Shown: piece after piece, positions 10,415 through 22,700 of the stretch
Layout of the letters: the number at the start of each line of letters is the position of its first letter
Numbering within the stretch: position 1 is the stretch's first letter
Assembly (NCBI GenBank): GCA_035771175.1
Contig: CM069597.1
Location: 44,341,224 to 44,405,223, forward strand
Source: Paratinospora sagittata
Lineage: Eukaryota; Streptophyta; Magnoliopsida; Ranunculales; Menispermaceae
Reading direction: 5' to 3'
Length of the DNA: 64,000 nucleotides
Program-made: the position numbers and the translations under genes
The notes under the pieces: model-generated
Told to the model about the DNA's origin: nothing
The model's input: only the letters and a program-made list of their open reading frames with translations
The model's database searches: none

Positions 10415-12864
10415 GCTGATTGGGCACAATAAAGAAGACGATTTTTGAAAAGACATCTTTCTTATAAATTATTTTTGTAGAAAATGCGTCTTTGAAAAAG
10501 ACATCTTCCACATAATTTTTTTTTGTCTAGAAGGCGTCTTTTAAAAAGACGTCTTCCATACAACATTTTTTTATGTACTTATGTCAATCATTCGAGCAGG
10601 ACCACGAGGTTTTTTTTACCGGACCACTTTTAGCATGTCCCAATACCCTCTTACGGACCCCCGGAGGCGGTGAAACCCCGTTCCCATGCTCCGGTGAATT
10701 TTTGACCCCCGCCCCCGAAATTTAAATTATTAAGAAAAATCAAATATTTTAGTAAACTATTTGGCCTCATCAAGGCCAAACCACGAGGTTTTTATTTAAC
10801 AGACCACTTTGAGCATGTCCCAATACCCTCCCACAAACCCTCGGAGGCGACAGAACCCCATTCTCATGTCCCGGTGAATTTTTGAACCCCCTTTGGAATT
10901 CAAATTATCAAAAAAAATCGAAGATTTTAGTAAACTGTTCGGCCTCACTAAGGCCAAACTACGATATTTTGTTTACTGCACCACTTTGAGTACGTCCCAA
11001 TACCCTCCCATGAACCCCCGGAGGTGACGAAACCTTGTTCCCATGCCCCAATAAATTTTTGACCCCCTTTTCAGAATTTAAGTTATTAAGAAAAGTCAAA
11101 TATTTAAGCAAACTGTTCGGCCTCACCGAGGCCAAACCACGAGATTTTTATTTAACGGACCACTTTGAGCCCGACCCTATACCCTCCCACGAACCCCCGG
11201 AGGCGACGAAACCCCGTTCCCATGCCCAATGAATTTTTGACCCCCCCTCCGAATTTTAAGTTATTGAGAAAAACCTCGTGGTTTAGCCTCAGTGAAGCGG
11301 AACAGTTTACTTTAATCTTCGATTTTTTTTCATAACTTGAATTCCAGAATGGGGGTCAAAAATTCACCGGGGCATGGGAACGAGGTTCCATCTCCTCCGG
11401 GGGTTCATGGGAGAGTATTGGGACGTGCTCAAAGTCGTCCAGTAAAAAAAAATTTGTGGTTTGGCCTCGTTAAGGCTTGAACAGTTTATTAAAATCTTTG
11501 ATTTTTCTTAATAACTTGAATTCCGGAGGGGGGATCAAAAATTCACCGGGGCATTGGAATGGGGTTCCGTCGCCTCCAAGGGTTCGTGGGAGGGTATTAA
11601 GACACGCTCAAAGTTTTCCGATAAAAAAAACCTCGTGGTTTTGCCTCGATTAGGTTGAACAATTTACTAAAATATTTGATTTTTCTTAATAACTTGAATT
11701 CCGGATGGGGGTCAAAAATTCACCGGGGCATGGGAACGGGGTTCCATTGCCTTCAGGGGTTCATGGGAGGGTATTTGGATGCACTCAAAGTGGTCCAGTA
11801 AAAAAAAAACATGTGGTTTGGCCTCGGTGAGGCTGAACAGTTTACTAAAATCTTCGATTTTTCTTAATAACTTGAATTCCGGAAATGGGGTCAAAAAAAT
11901 TCACCAAAGCATGGGAACGGGGTTTCATCGCCTCCAGGGGTTCGTGAGAGGGTATTGGGATGCGCTCAAAGTGGTCCGGTAAAAATAACCCTGTCGTTTG
12001 GCCTCGGTAGGCGAACAATTTACTAAAATCTTCAATTTTTCTTAATAACTTGAATTCCAGATGAGGGGTCAAAAATTCACCACGGCATGGGAACTGGGTT
12101 CTGTCTCCTCCGGGGCTTCGTGGGAGTGTATTGGGATACGCTTATAGTGGTCCTATAAGAAAAACTGTGGTTTGGCCTCAGTGTGACTGAACAGTTTACT
12201 AAAATCTTCGGTGAGGCCAAACAATTTACTAAAATCTTCGATTTTTCTTAATAACTTGAATTTCGAAAGGGGCGTCAAAAATTCACCGGGGCATGGGAAT
12301 GGGGTTTTGTCACCTCTGAGGGTTCGTGGGAGGGTATTGGGATGCGCTCAAAATGGTCCGGTAAAAAAAACCTTGTGATTTGGCCTCAGTGAGGCCGAAC
12401 AGTTTACTTTAATCTTCGATTTTCCTTAATAACTTGAATTTCGGAGGGGGTCAAAAATTCACCGGTGCATGAGAACGAGGTTTTGTCATCTTTGGGGGTT
12501 TGTGGGAAGATATTGGGACGCGTTCAAAGTTGTCTGGTAAAAAAAACCTATGGTTTAGCCTTAGTGAGGCCGAACGATTTACTAAAATATTCGATTTTTC
12601 TTAATAACTTGAATTCCGAAGTAGGGTAAAAAATTTAACGGGCATGGGAATGAGGTTTCGTCGCCTCCGGGGGTTCATGGGAGGGTATTGGGACGTGCTC
12701 AAAGTGGTTCGTTAAAAAAAAACCTTATGGTCTCGCTCGAATGATTGATACAAGTACAAAAAAAATAAAAATAAATTGTGAAAAAAAGGCCTTTTCTACA
12801 AAAAAAAAAATTATAAGAAATACGTCTTTTCAAAAAACGTCTTCTTTATTGGTGTCCAATCAGC
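10415..12864. mobile_element. 2.45-kb foldback element with about 12 tandem units in two orientations
   Basis: The ends are inverted repeats: left GCTGATTGGGCACAATAAAG and, on the other strand, right GCTGATTGGACACCAATAAAG, each continuing with AGAAGACG and TTTGAAAAGAC for about 150 bp. Inside are about four direct copies of a ~178-bp unit (starting near 10599, 10780, 10956 and 11135) reading CCACGAGG, GACCACTTTGAGC, CAATACCCTCCCA, CCCCGGAGGCGA, CCGGTGAATTTTTGACCCC, TTAGTAAACTGTTCGGCCTC. The orientation flips near 11270, and about eight copies follow in reverse to 12730. No transposase-like frame is present, and I see no clear target duplication. It is a non-autonomous TIR or foldback element. 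Confidence 0.8.
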
Positions 12865-14177
12865 ATACCCCATATCTACCTGGCGCCACTGTTTATGCTA
12901 ACTGAGCTTTTAATGGTTAAACTATGGCAAATAGGTTATTATTTTAATTTAGTGGTATTTGTAATTTTTTTTTATTTTTTGGTGGCAATCAAGTCAAATG
13001 CCCCATATAAGTCTAGTAGGATGACATGGTTAGGTAACACCCGAAGTACTGGATCTATCACACACTTTTCTTTAATGGAAGTGCGGATTTTGAGAGAAGA
13101 TTGGATCCACTCCAACATGTCCACCTAAAACCCACATGATCTTCAAAGGCTACGAATTACAACCCTTCATTCCCACAACTCACTTATACCTCTCTCTCTC
13201 TCTATCTCTATCTATATATATATATCTTTCTTTCTCATCTCATTAATGTCTGAAAGAGAGGGGACCATTGGGGTTGAGAATTGAATATGATTTGTACATC
13301 TTGTAGCTACTATTACTAAATGTCTTTGTTCCCACCCACCAAGAAGTCACCATCTTTGCAAACCCTAATTCTCTCTTGTATGTATGGGGTGGGGTTTCTT
13401 TGGTTTGGTTTTCTTTAGCTTATCATTATCATCATCAACAATATCAACATATTCATCATCAGCAATATCAACATATAGGCATTGCATTATATACGTGAGA
13501 AATGTTATTCTTATTACAAAAAGTGTAATTATTTTTGCAAATACATTATTATATATGGTCATAATTAAGATTACATTGCATACAATAAGATGTGTAATAC
13601 TACATATTCAACAATCATAATCATGTAGTTGTCACTACAAGAAATAGGGGAATTAGCTATAAAAGTTTAGCTCACTTTTTAAAAAGTGTGTGTATATTTG
13701 CATATCTTTAAAAAAGTCGTTGGTCTCATGTTCAAATAAAAGAGAGGATTATGTTAGGCGGACAATCAACATAAAACTTTATCAAATCAATTATAACATT
13801 AATTAGAAAAAACATATTCATATAACTGATTTTGTGTAGTTAAAAAAAGACTTAGTTGAGTTGAGTATTGCATTATCACGAGAGAGAGGAGAATAGAGAA
13901 TTTTATGTAAAGGGAGAAATATAATTAAGTGGCAGTCACTGTCCCATCCTTGGCTACTCTCCCTTTCCCATTAGGTGGTGTGAATGCGATGTTGCCTCTT
14001 GAACTCCTATCGTGGGGCAATGGCACTCTGCCTTGTTGTCTCTTGCACTTAGTACCGATGAAAACATGAGTTTGATCAATGTGTGGACAATATGGCCAGA
14101 TGTGGATGCCGTAGATAGCTAGCCTAGATAGATTGATAGATCAGTTTGTCATTCTTGTTGGACGCTTGTTACTTTGC

Positions 14178-14211
<34 letters not shown>

Positions 14212-16270
14212 AATATAAGCGAATATATATGGAGCCAGATGAGATATTTATTAATAGAAGGAGAATGGATAGATATGGAAATGAACCCTTATGGCTATCT
14301 GATCCCCTCTCCTTCATGATGTGCAAGTGGAACATGAAATCATGTTCAATGATAGGTCTCTAAAGATGAGAACCAATCCTTTATACTCTGTCTCTTTCTT
14401 TTGCATCACATGTCGACCCATCATATCTCACCCATTATCTCTGCAGTACGCAGTTGATGATACCCTTCCAAGTCCCTTTCTTTCTTAACCCTAATTTAAT
14501 TAGTATAATAAAGTTCAATTATACACCTAACTAGCCCTTTTAACCATATTTGGATCAGTTAATACCTAGCTAGTAAAACTTAAATCTAAAATTTCGTGAT
14601 AGATGTAGTGGTATTGTTATTTTTCATTAAGAGGCCAATAACCTACCTAGCTATCATTTGAATGAAATATGACATTGAGATTCTTGAATATAAATTTAAT
14701 TAAAAGCTCTAACTAAAGTTAACGCATAGGATATTTTGGTTAATTCACATAATTAAGATCTTATATGAATAAATAAATGATTCGCTAATATCTTTGTTTG
14801 ATATATATTGTTGGGCATGAGCTTTTACTTATAAATTATAATTTTAGGGTCATGTGGTTTCTAACATAGTACATCGCACAGCCTCCTTGCAAGATTTGTC
14901 TTTTTCTTTCATTTATTAATTAATCACGTCTTTTTTTTTCTATATTGATCAATTAATTCGTTCAAGCCACTAGTAGAGACGTTGAATTAACAATTGATTA
15001 ATATTAAAAGGGTGATCAAAAAGGGTTTAAAAAATATTTTGAAAGAATCATATATTAATTTAAGGTAATTAATTATATATAAGATGATGCTCAGAAGGAG
15101 TGAGAGGAGGTATAACTATCTGAAAGGTGGGACAAGGGGATGAAATGATCGATATATATAAAATATATTACAATATATATATATATATATATATATATGA
15201 AACAATGAAAGTTAATAGAGTGAGAAGAGAAAAGAACAGATCGTAGATAGTGCAATGAAGTAGGACCACAGAAAGGCATCTCGATCGAATGTGAGATAAA
15301 AGAAAGTTCTAGGGACGAGAAAAGGCGATTTGTTGTTTTCAGATGTTGAAGGATCAAAGTAGAGGCATCTCTTCATATGGGTTGCAACCCACATATGAAA
15401 TTAAAAATCCTCCACCAACTGTTTTCATAAAAATAAAAATAAATAAATAAGATGATCAATTAATGGTCCAAGCAAGCAAGACAACAACCCAAGTACTTGT
15501 TCTCAGTCACACCATTAATATTATTACCCCCATTTCCATCCCAATCTTTATCAATAAATAGATTTTATTTAATTTATTATTATAAAACATTGGGTCTTTT
15601 GTATATAGTACATATTTAATATTTAATATCATTGGGGAAAACATGCATGGATTTAATTTTTAATGTGCTATATATGAACACAAAATCTCGATTTGTCTTT
15701 CATTGGCCAAGCTTCCAACCACATGATAACGTTGAGATTTCCTTCTTTTTTTCTTTTTTTATCTCTCTCTATCTTTATGATCCCTCTTACATCTATTCAG
15801 AAGATGAGGTCTAGAGATAAATACCAGTGGTGCAAAATATATATTAGTATAGAGAACTATCTATATATACTCACTTCATTGATAGTATGACTAGTATTAG
15901 TGTTGTTCCCTAAATATATAATAGCATACCTACCATAGGGTCGATGTATTTGGTTCAAGATGCTCTATTAATTATTCGAGATAATATTAAGTACTACCCT
16001 TTGGATTCTTTTGATCTCTAGGTCTACGCTTCTAATTGTAAGGTTTCCTAGGTTTATGTGTTTCATTTATACATTTAAATTGAACAAGGGAAAACCTTCT
16101 TAAATATTTACCATCAGAGTACACGTTGTTTAGTACCTCTGGTACTGGACATATGAATTTCATTTGTCATATATGTTGTTGCCTATACTTTACCTGTTAG
16201 TAATGTGATGCTGACACAATATTTCTATAAACTATTACAACAATAATATATGATAAAAATCGATGCATAT
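12865..16270. other. intergenic DNA, no gene seen
   Basis: AT-rich DNA with CT/TA microsatellites (13193-13226), an AC-AT compound microsatellite (about 14179-14211) and a TA run (about 15173-15199). The open frames are short and biased in composition. A GC-richer patch around 13930-14120 has no frame or repeat I recognise. Confidence 0.5.
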
Positions 16271-16872
16271 TGTTAGTGGGTTAAACTCCAGATTAATCTT
16301 ACATCAACGGTATGCTCTTTTAAACTAAGATACATAAGAATTAAGAAACTTTACCCCCTCACACTAGTAAGAAGTATATTTCTAAGGAGAAAAATAAAAA
16401 CTCTTAGATCGGGACTTGTATTTATGGCGCACTCTATGTGAGCACCTACAAGCTCGAAGGCCCAACTTAGGAGCCGACCAAACTTGAGGGCCTATAAGAG
16501 GAACAATATCTTATAATGTATAAGGCGGGTCAAAATGAGCTTCAACAGTTGGCATCGTCTGTAGGGAGCAACGCATCCTTGTGAGGTGCTGAGACTGGGA
16601 GCCTACTGTTGGTGGGTTGAACTTCAGATATTAGTCTTACATCGATTATGTATTCTTCTAAGTTAAGATACATAAGAAGTCTCACTCCCTTTCACTAATA
16701 AAAGATATTTTTTTAAGAAAAAAAATAAAATTATCTTAAATTTGTCTTTATGGCACGTTTTACGTAGGCACCTATAAGTCCGGTAATTTAATTTAGAGGA
16801 CAGCCAAACTTAAGGGCTCACATGATGGATAATATTTTATAACGTGTGGGGCGGGGAAAATGAGCTTCACCA
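16271..16872 (+). mobile_element. TRIM-like miniature LTR retrotransposon
   Basis: Two diverged direct repeats, 16271-16547 and 16607-16872, both start TGTT(A/G)GTGGGTT and end GAGCTTCA(A)CA or CACCA. They share CTTACATC, AAGATACATAAGAA and GAGCACCTACAAG-type blocks. Between them lie about 60 bp. These start with TGGCATCGTCTGTAGGGA (16550-16567), which resembles the primer-binding site of many plant LTR elements and of the element at the right edge of this window (63653). A purine-rich GAGACTGGGAG precedes the second repeat. Flanks CATAT and TATAT match at four of five bases. No coding capacity. Confidence 0.65.
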
Positions 16873-17372
16873 TATATATATATTGTTTTATAAACATAAA
16901 TTCTACCCTCTAATAAAAATAATGGTAAGGTTGTTGGAGAAAAATTGACTGTGATGTCGTTATTAAAAGTACATTAAACAATCCTCAAAAGCAACAATTT
17001 TTCAAAAAGAAAAAGTTAAACTCCTTTCCTCTAGGTCAATTGACATTGAAGAGTACTAAATGAAAACATGACTAATCAAAATAATTAAGTAGTGATGACG
17101 ACACAACTCAGATAATAATAGCACATTTCTGACTTTTATTAAAGCTTAAATATTACTCATTGATTGATGACAAAAATTTTATAGAAGAGGTTAGTAAAAA
17201 GTTGGTGATCGACATCTAGACTATTCCATACTAATTATTAACAATTCTTGTTGAACATATATATATATATATATATATTTAACCACCTATGAAATATCCA
17301 AATATGGGAATAAAATATTTAATACTTTTACCACTTTAAGATACAAGCAGAGGGGGAAAAAAAAATTGTTAG

Positions 17373-17409
<37 letters not shown>

Positions 17410-17863
17410 CCATCTCAAATAATTAATACAAGTAGTACAAGTGAGGTGACATTTCTTTAATGCAGCAGGTGTGGTTCAATTGCTATTATCAAAACTTAAA
17501 GACCCCACTGTGAAGTCCTTTGCAATTAGTGAGCAAGCTGTACTTTTCCCATTCTACCTAGTTGACGTCTTCATAATGATGTTCATCAGCTTTGGCATCC
17601 AAGGCAGAAGTAGTAGTAATCTGTTAGGTCTTCTGTTTTTATCATCTTCTGCAACTTTATTAATACATTCTCCATATAAATTTACATCTTCTCGGCTTTT
17701 TTCTCCTAATGTGTTTAAAAAAACTAGGACCCATGATAGTATGCACTGCAAAAACATCCAAAAATATGAGATGTCCATCTTACAAAAATATATATATTTC
17801 TATTAAATAAAATTACATAATTATAGAACACTTTCTTCATATATGGAATGTTGGTGAGCCCAT

Positions 17864-17901
<38 letters not shown>

Positions 17902-18236
17902 TTACTTTATAAAGGCAAATTGAACTACTACTTAGAGAACAAGTCAAATGATATTTTTGGGGTGCATGATTTTGATACTTTATAGGGAAGGGGTTTCATG
18001 GTTGAATCGTCCTGTCAATACGAACTACTAACTTTTTAGGGCATTTATGAATTCTTGTATGACAAACTAATACATGACAATTGATTGGAAAATATGGCCA
18101 AACACAAAGCCCACAAGTTTTTTTAATTATTTTTTTTAAATGAATATGTGTGAGGATAATATTTTTCTCTTAGCTTAGCCCTCTTATTTTTGACTGATAG
18201 TTGAACCACCCAGTGGAGTACAAATATGCCTTTTAT
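16873..18236. other. intergenic DNA with TA microsatellites
   Basis: Three long TA runs are visible, at about 17256-17278, 17375-17406 and 17865-17899. One open frame of 111 codons (17471-17806) has no recognisable domain, and the reverse strand is equally open, so I do not call it a gene. Confidence 0.5.
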
Positions 18237-18475
18237 GGCTTGTTTAGTGTACGAAATAAGATAAAATTATTTTTATGAAATTAAAATAAATTAAATAGGA
18301 TAAAATATGATTAAATAATTAAAAATTAAAAAAAATACAAAACTTATTACAATAGGATAAAAATAATATTTCTTTTTGGTCATCACTATTTTATTTCATT
18401 ACAATAGAATAAAAATGAGAATGAGATTATTTTTTATCCTATCCTGGACTGCAGTCAAATATAGGCTTGAGACTA
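18237..18475. mobile_element. degenerate MITE-like element
   Basis: The left end GGCTTGTTTAGTGTACGAAATAAGATAAAA pairs loosely with a right end reading TTTTTATCCTATCCTGGACTGCAGTCAAATA. This pattern is common in plant miniature inverted-repeat elements of the 'GGATAAGATAAAA...TTTTATCCTATCC' kind. The inside is AT-rich and noncoding. The inverted ends have many mismatches, and I could not define a target duplication. Confidence 0.4.
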
Positions 18476-21400
18476 AAAAAGTTCTATCTCATCCAATCTC
18501 ACCCACAAAACAAAACGAGCTCTTAACAGACAATACTAACATTAATAAGACTGGGTTTTTTTTTTCTATTTATTAGGTGGCATGTGCATATCTTTGAAAA
18601 ATATTGAATCCCATTAATGAGTCTTGTCATGGGCTTTCAAAATTTCAAACCTAGATTGATGCTAGTAATGACTTATTGGATTAATTGAGAGAAAGAAATG
18701 CATTTGTTTAGCTAGAATTAATTCTATAAAACAATTCAATTAATCAAGACTGATCAGTTTTTATTTTAAAAATTCCATTAATAATGCAATATATGCCTAG
18801 CTAGGTTTTTAAGATATAAAAACTAATCATTATGAAAACTACTCTTCAGACCTACCTTAATTCAAGCTAGCATTATTGCTGATGAAATTAATCCTATGTA
18901 TTTCATTTTAAATCAAACTGATAGGAACTTTGCACCTCAAACTAACAACCACACCAGTGTTGCGAATTGACTTGCTATCACTAATTCTTTTAATTATTCT
19001 TCTCATCACCATAAATAAATACTACTGCCACTGCTATCATGAAAATTATAAGCACATATACATAATTTCCATATTGATCACCTGGATTGCCCTAGTTAAT
19101 TGAAGTTGATCAGCTCGGCCCATCTCCTTTTAGGCCCAGCTATGAATATAGCCAAAATCCTAATATGGGCTGGGCTTTCTCTTGATAGAGAAGAAAGAGA
19201 TATATTGGGGTTGCTGAGTTGTTAGGGTTATCTGAGTCCACCAAATATTACCAAGTCACCAAGCCTATTGAGTAAATAGTTATTAACTATAAAATGATAA
19301 AAAATGTTTTATATAATATGGGTGCAAACGTTATTTTTTGACATTTACATCCAACATCCTTAAATGTTTTAGAGATGCGTGTGTATTGCCAGTATCCCTA
19401 AATGTATTTGCATTCCTAAAATATCTAAAAAAGACTGGGTACCAACGTTAAAAAATAATTGTTACCTAGCGTACATATAACATTACTCTTATAAAATATA
19501 TAATATAGGAGAAAACTCCCTAATATATCTTTTCTTTTAACTGGTTTTTGTTAGAGTTTTCGAAAATCAATTCAATGTCACTTGAGTAGATGTTAGATTA
19601 TTTAATACTGCTAATGAAAAGAATTTATGATTTAATAAAGATAATAGGAAATTTCAAATCTTGTATTTTACCATCAATCAGATTGCCCAAACAATACTTA
19701 ATAAGCTTTTTTTTATTTTTTTTCTCCCTTTCTTTTATAGGGTAGTAAAGTACTTTTGCTTGTAATTATACAATTTTACCATCAAATGTGATTATTCATG
19801 AAGGGACTGCAATTAATCAAAGTATAGGTGCATGCTACAAAGCGTGAACTTGGACTTAGAAAAAAAAAACAAAAAGAGAGACATTAGAGTCATTTGAATT
19901 TTGACTGAATGGTTAGGTTTGAATATCTATCTTCTTTGATTTGATGCCTTGATTAGCACTTAAATTAATTGCAATTGGGTAGAAGCCATTAATATTGGAT
20001 GATGGAAACAAGAAACTGCTCATCAATTCAAACAATATCACTGACTTTTAATAAAACATATTTTGTGGAATTTCACTTTACAAAATTTTGAGGCCAGGTG
20101 GCGTGTGTTAATAAGTCTCATAGCTAGCTAGCTAATGCAGTGATCTATTTGATTGAAATATATAGCTAGATATATACTCAATTATAATCATGTTTTATTT
20201 CAAATATATATCAACCAACTCAGCTAATTCAATGATCCAGAATTTTATTTTATTTTATTTTATTATTATTATTATTTATTTATTTTATTTTATTTTTATT
20301 ATTATTATTTTTTTTTATGAAACCTCAGCTTACGTGCACTTGACTAATTTTAATGGTACAAGCCCCTAACCCGCAAACCCGTGAAACCCTAAAAAAAAAA
20401 ATTTGTTCGGGCTCATACCTTGAAGAGAGTATAAATGAATGAGACTCAAAACTTGTAACATTTTGGTTCCTTGCCCTTCTATTCAATCACTATGTTTGGT
20501 TGAACCCTAAAAACTGTTTCCGCGATCAAGAAACCATACCAAGATTTTTATTTTAAAATCAAGATGGTTAAAATTATACTCATCCATAATTTTTGTATTT
20601 TTTAGAGTCCATTTACCATTTTCTTGTATTTGAGAAGTAAAGCAGAGTTGGGTTCTAACCTGATTCATTAGAATATTAATGCAGATTGCAGACCATAACA
20701 ATATTTAAAATACTGTAATTTAAATACTTAATATATATATAAACTAAGAGATCTGAGTCCGAACCAACAGTATATATATATTTTCCTGATAGAATCTAGT
20801 CTGGCTAGTATACATGCATGCTTGCTTAAAATAACAGTTAGAATATGACAGCAATTTAATTTATATAATCAGTCTGATAACTGTGTTCTTGTCTTCATTT
20901 CACTTTACAAGTTGATAATCTGAAAAAGCTTTTTTCTTTAGGAAATGAAGTGGACGGCTATCCCCAGCATTCTGGCTTCACTTTCCAGGTAATATTTTTT
21001 ATATTTAGTTCTCCTCTTGTACTCCCGGAATTTGTTGGTGTTAACCAACTCCATATTTATATATCCTGAAACCTACCATCTAGCATATATAATTACTCTA
21101 CTACAGCACATGTATTGGCCGGAATTGTTTATATTCTCATTGGTCTTTCCATGTTCTCAATTATATTCAAAACTAAAAAAAAAAAAAATTCATTAATATA
21201 TATAGTTATATACTAGTAATTTGATATTTTAATTTCAATTTCAATCTATATATGTTTGCTTTACACACATAAAAATGTCAAAATTTCACAAAAAAAAAAA
21301 GGTTTTTAATTTATCAATTTTATCTATCACAAAATAGGTTCAGAAATAACAAAAAATAACAAAAATGGACTATAGGCATGTGGAAATATAGAAGGCCAGG

Positions 21401-21879
21401 AGCTGAGAACCAGTGTGAAGAACACGGAGTAGGAAATCAAACCCTTTTCCAACTTAGATTCTCAAAGCAGAAAAAATGGAGTCAATGGTCGGTGGTACGT
21501 GGCAAAATATCATTGGCCTCTGTCTCTTTCATGGGACCTCAACCTTGCAAATCTCTCACCGTCCCTTTTGGAATTATTCTTTTGGATCAACAAAAGGATG
21601 GAATCCCAACAATTCAAGGAAAGCAATTGAACACATCCCAATCCCCTACCCACCTTTTCTCTAATCTTTTCCAATATAAAAATTTTCTCAGTTCTATGTA
21701 TATATATATATATATATATATATGAGTAACAATGCTCCTATCCTTTCTTCTCATCAAGTTAATCTATCTTCAAATATTCAATATATTCCCTTGAAACCCA
21801 TTTGCATTCTTCCCTCTCTAATCTCTTCAAATATATCAAAGTTTTATTATTTCAATCTCTTGAAACCCATCTGAGCTTC
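18476..21879. other. intergenic DNA and upstream region of the small membrane-protein gene
   Basis: Contains TTTTA/TTA simple repeats (20245-20312) and a TA run (about 21699-21723) near the presumed promoter of the next gene. Parts of 20870-21600 (for example GACAAGTTGATA/ACAAGTTGATAATC, GGGAAATGA and an ACGTGGCAA...CATTGGC block at about 21497) resemble the DNA upstream of the two pseudogene copies (about 23650-24700 and 26780-27800). The upstream region was therefore copied together with the gene. Confidence 0.5.
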
Positions 21880-22263
21880 ATGGCAAATGGTTATTATTCT
21901 CCTTATACTTGTAATAATAATAATTATAACATGCCACCACATCTATTTTTCTTCTTTCTAGTGCTGTTACTATTCATTGGTCTTACATGGTACATAAACT
22001 ATGAATCAGTGTTTGAGAGTTTGATTAATCAGCTGAAGCTGGCATTAATGGTGTCACCTCTACTGTTGCTACTTGCAGTGCACTGGCTTTCAGGTGAAGA
22101 TAGAGAAAAGGTACCATTTTTAGTACAATTTCCTGAGAGAGAAGCACTTCATAGAGCTGGTGGGTCTCCTTGGGGTGTTGGGTTTGTTCTTGTTCTTGTC
22201 ATGTTCATGATCTCTTATCAGTCTTATTTCCATGAGCTTTTGTTCCCTCTTTTGGGCAGATGA
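21880..22263 (+). CDS. small three-pass membrane protein, plant-specific, function unknown
   Basis: 127 aa if started at the Met at 21880; the frame is open 26 codons further up, but its Met at 21802 lies in what aligns with leader DNA. I see three hydrophobic segments, about residues 21-38, 53-70 and 98-113. A short Asn-rich start and a charged loop (SGEDREKV) lie among them, followed by the motif FPEREALHRAGGSPWGV and the C-terminal ISYQSYFHELLFPLLGR. This 'LHRAGGSPWG...SYQSxFH' pattern is one I recognise from a family of short uncharacterised plant transmembrane proteins. No catalytic motif is visible. Single exon. Two decayed relatives lie downstream at 24864 and 27972. Confidence 0.78.
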   Translation: MANGYYSPYTCNNNNYNMPPHLFFFFLVLLLFIGLTWYINYESVFESLINQLKLALMVSPLLLLLAVHWLSGEDREKVPFLVQFPEREALHRAGGSPWGVGFVLVLVMFMISYQSYFHELLFPLLGR

Positions 22264-22500
22264 TGATGATGTATGGTGATGATTGATCATCACAAAAGCA
22301 TGCATGCACATGTATATGCGTAGCCTTCTTTTTTTTTTTTTTTTTCTTACTTCATGTTTTGTATTGCAATTGTAAGGGAAGCTGTGATGAGGCTCTCCTA
22401 GGTTCTGGTATGGTATATGTTGGAATTGTAATTAGTATTTTGAAATAAATTATTTTGTTGCATTGTAGTTTAATTTTATTTAAAATTATTACACAATTTG
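22264..22500 (+). other. 3' flank of the membrane-protein gene
   Basis: Contains TGATGATGATG repeats at the stop, a T run (about 22328-22345) and AAATAAATTATTTTG at about 22444, a possible polyadenylation signal. This segment ends where the tandem duplication begins. Confidence 0.4.
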
Positions 22501-22579
22501 CACGTCTATACATCTCTTAGTATTAAATTAGTTGAGCTTTATTAAGAGTCTTAAGAAAGATAAATCAAAGTTCGTTTAG

Positions 22580-22700
22580 TTGAGTGGATCGAGGCAATCA
22601 TCTAAGAAAATGAGGTCAAGAGTTCAATTCTCCAGTAGCATTAGCTACTAAGAGCGTCTCTTGCTCTAGCAATCAGGGGCCCAAGGAATTAGTCGGGGAC
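22580..22700 (+). mobile_element. SINE-like tRNA-derived head in unit A
   Basis: TAGTTGAGTGG (about 22580) fits an RNA polymerase III A box, and AGAGTTCAATTCTC (about 22619-22632) fits a B box with tRNA-like spacing, followed by an unrelated body. Unit B has the same B box as GAGTTCGACTCT (about 25792). The 3' end is not defined. Confidence 0.45.

Noticed and set aside
10600..12730. CRISPR-like array of regular repeats
   Set aside because: Units are ~178 bp, without short constant repeats and unique spacers, and lie in a plant transposon-like frame.
17471..17806. 111-codon open frame (plus)
   Set aside because: The opposite strand is equally open, composition is AT-biased and hydrophobic by chance, and no domain, conserved motif or splice partner is visible.
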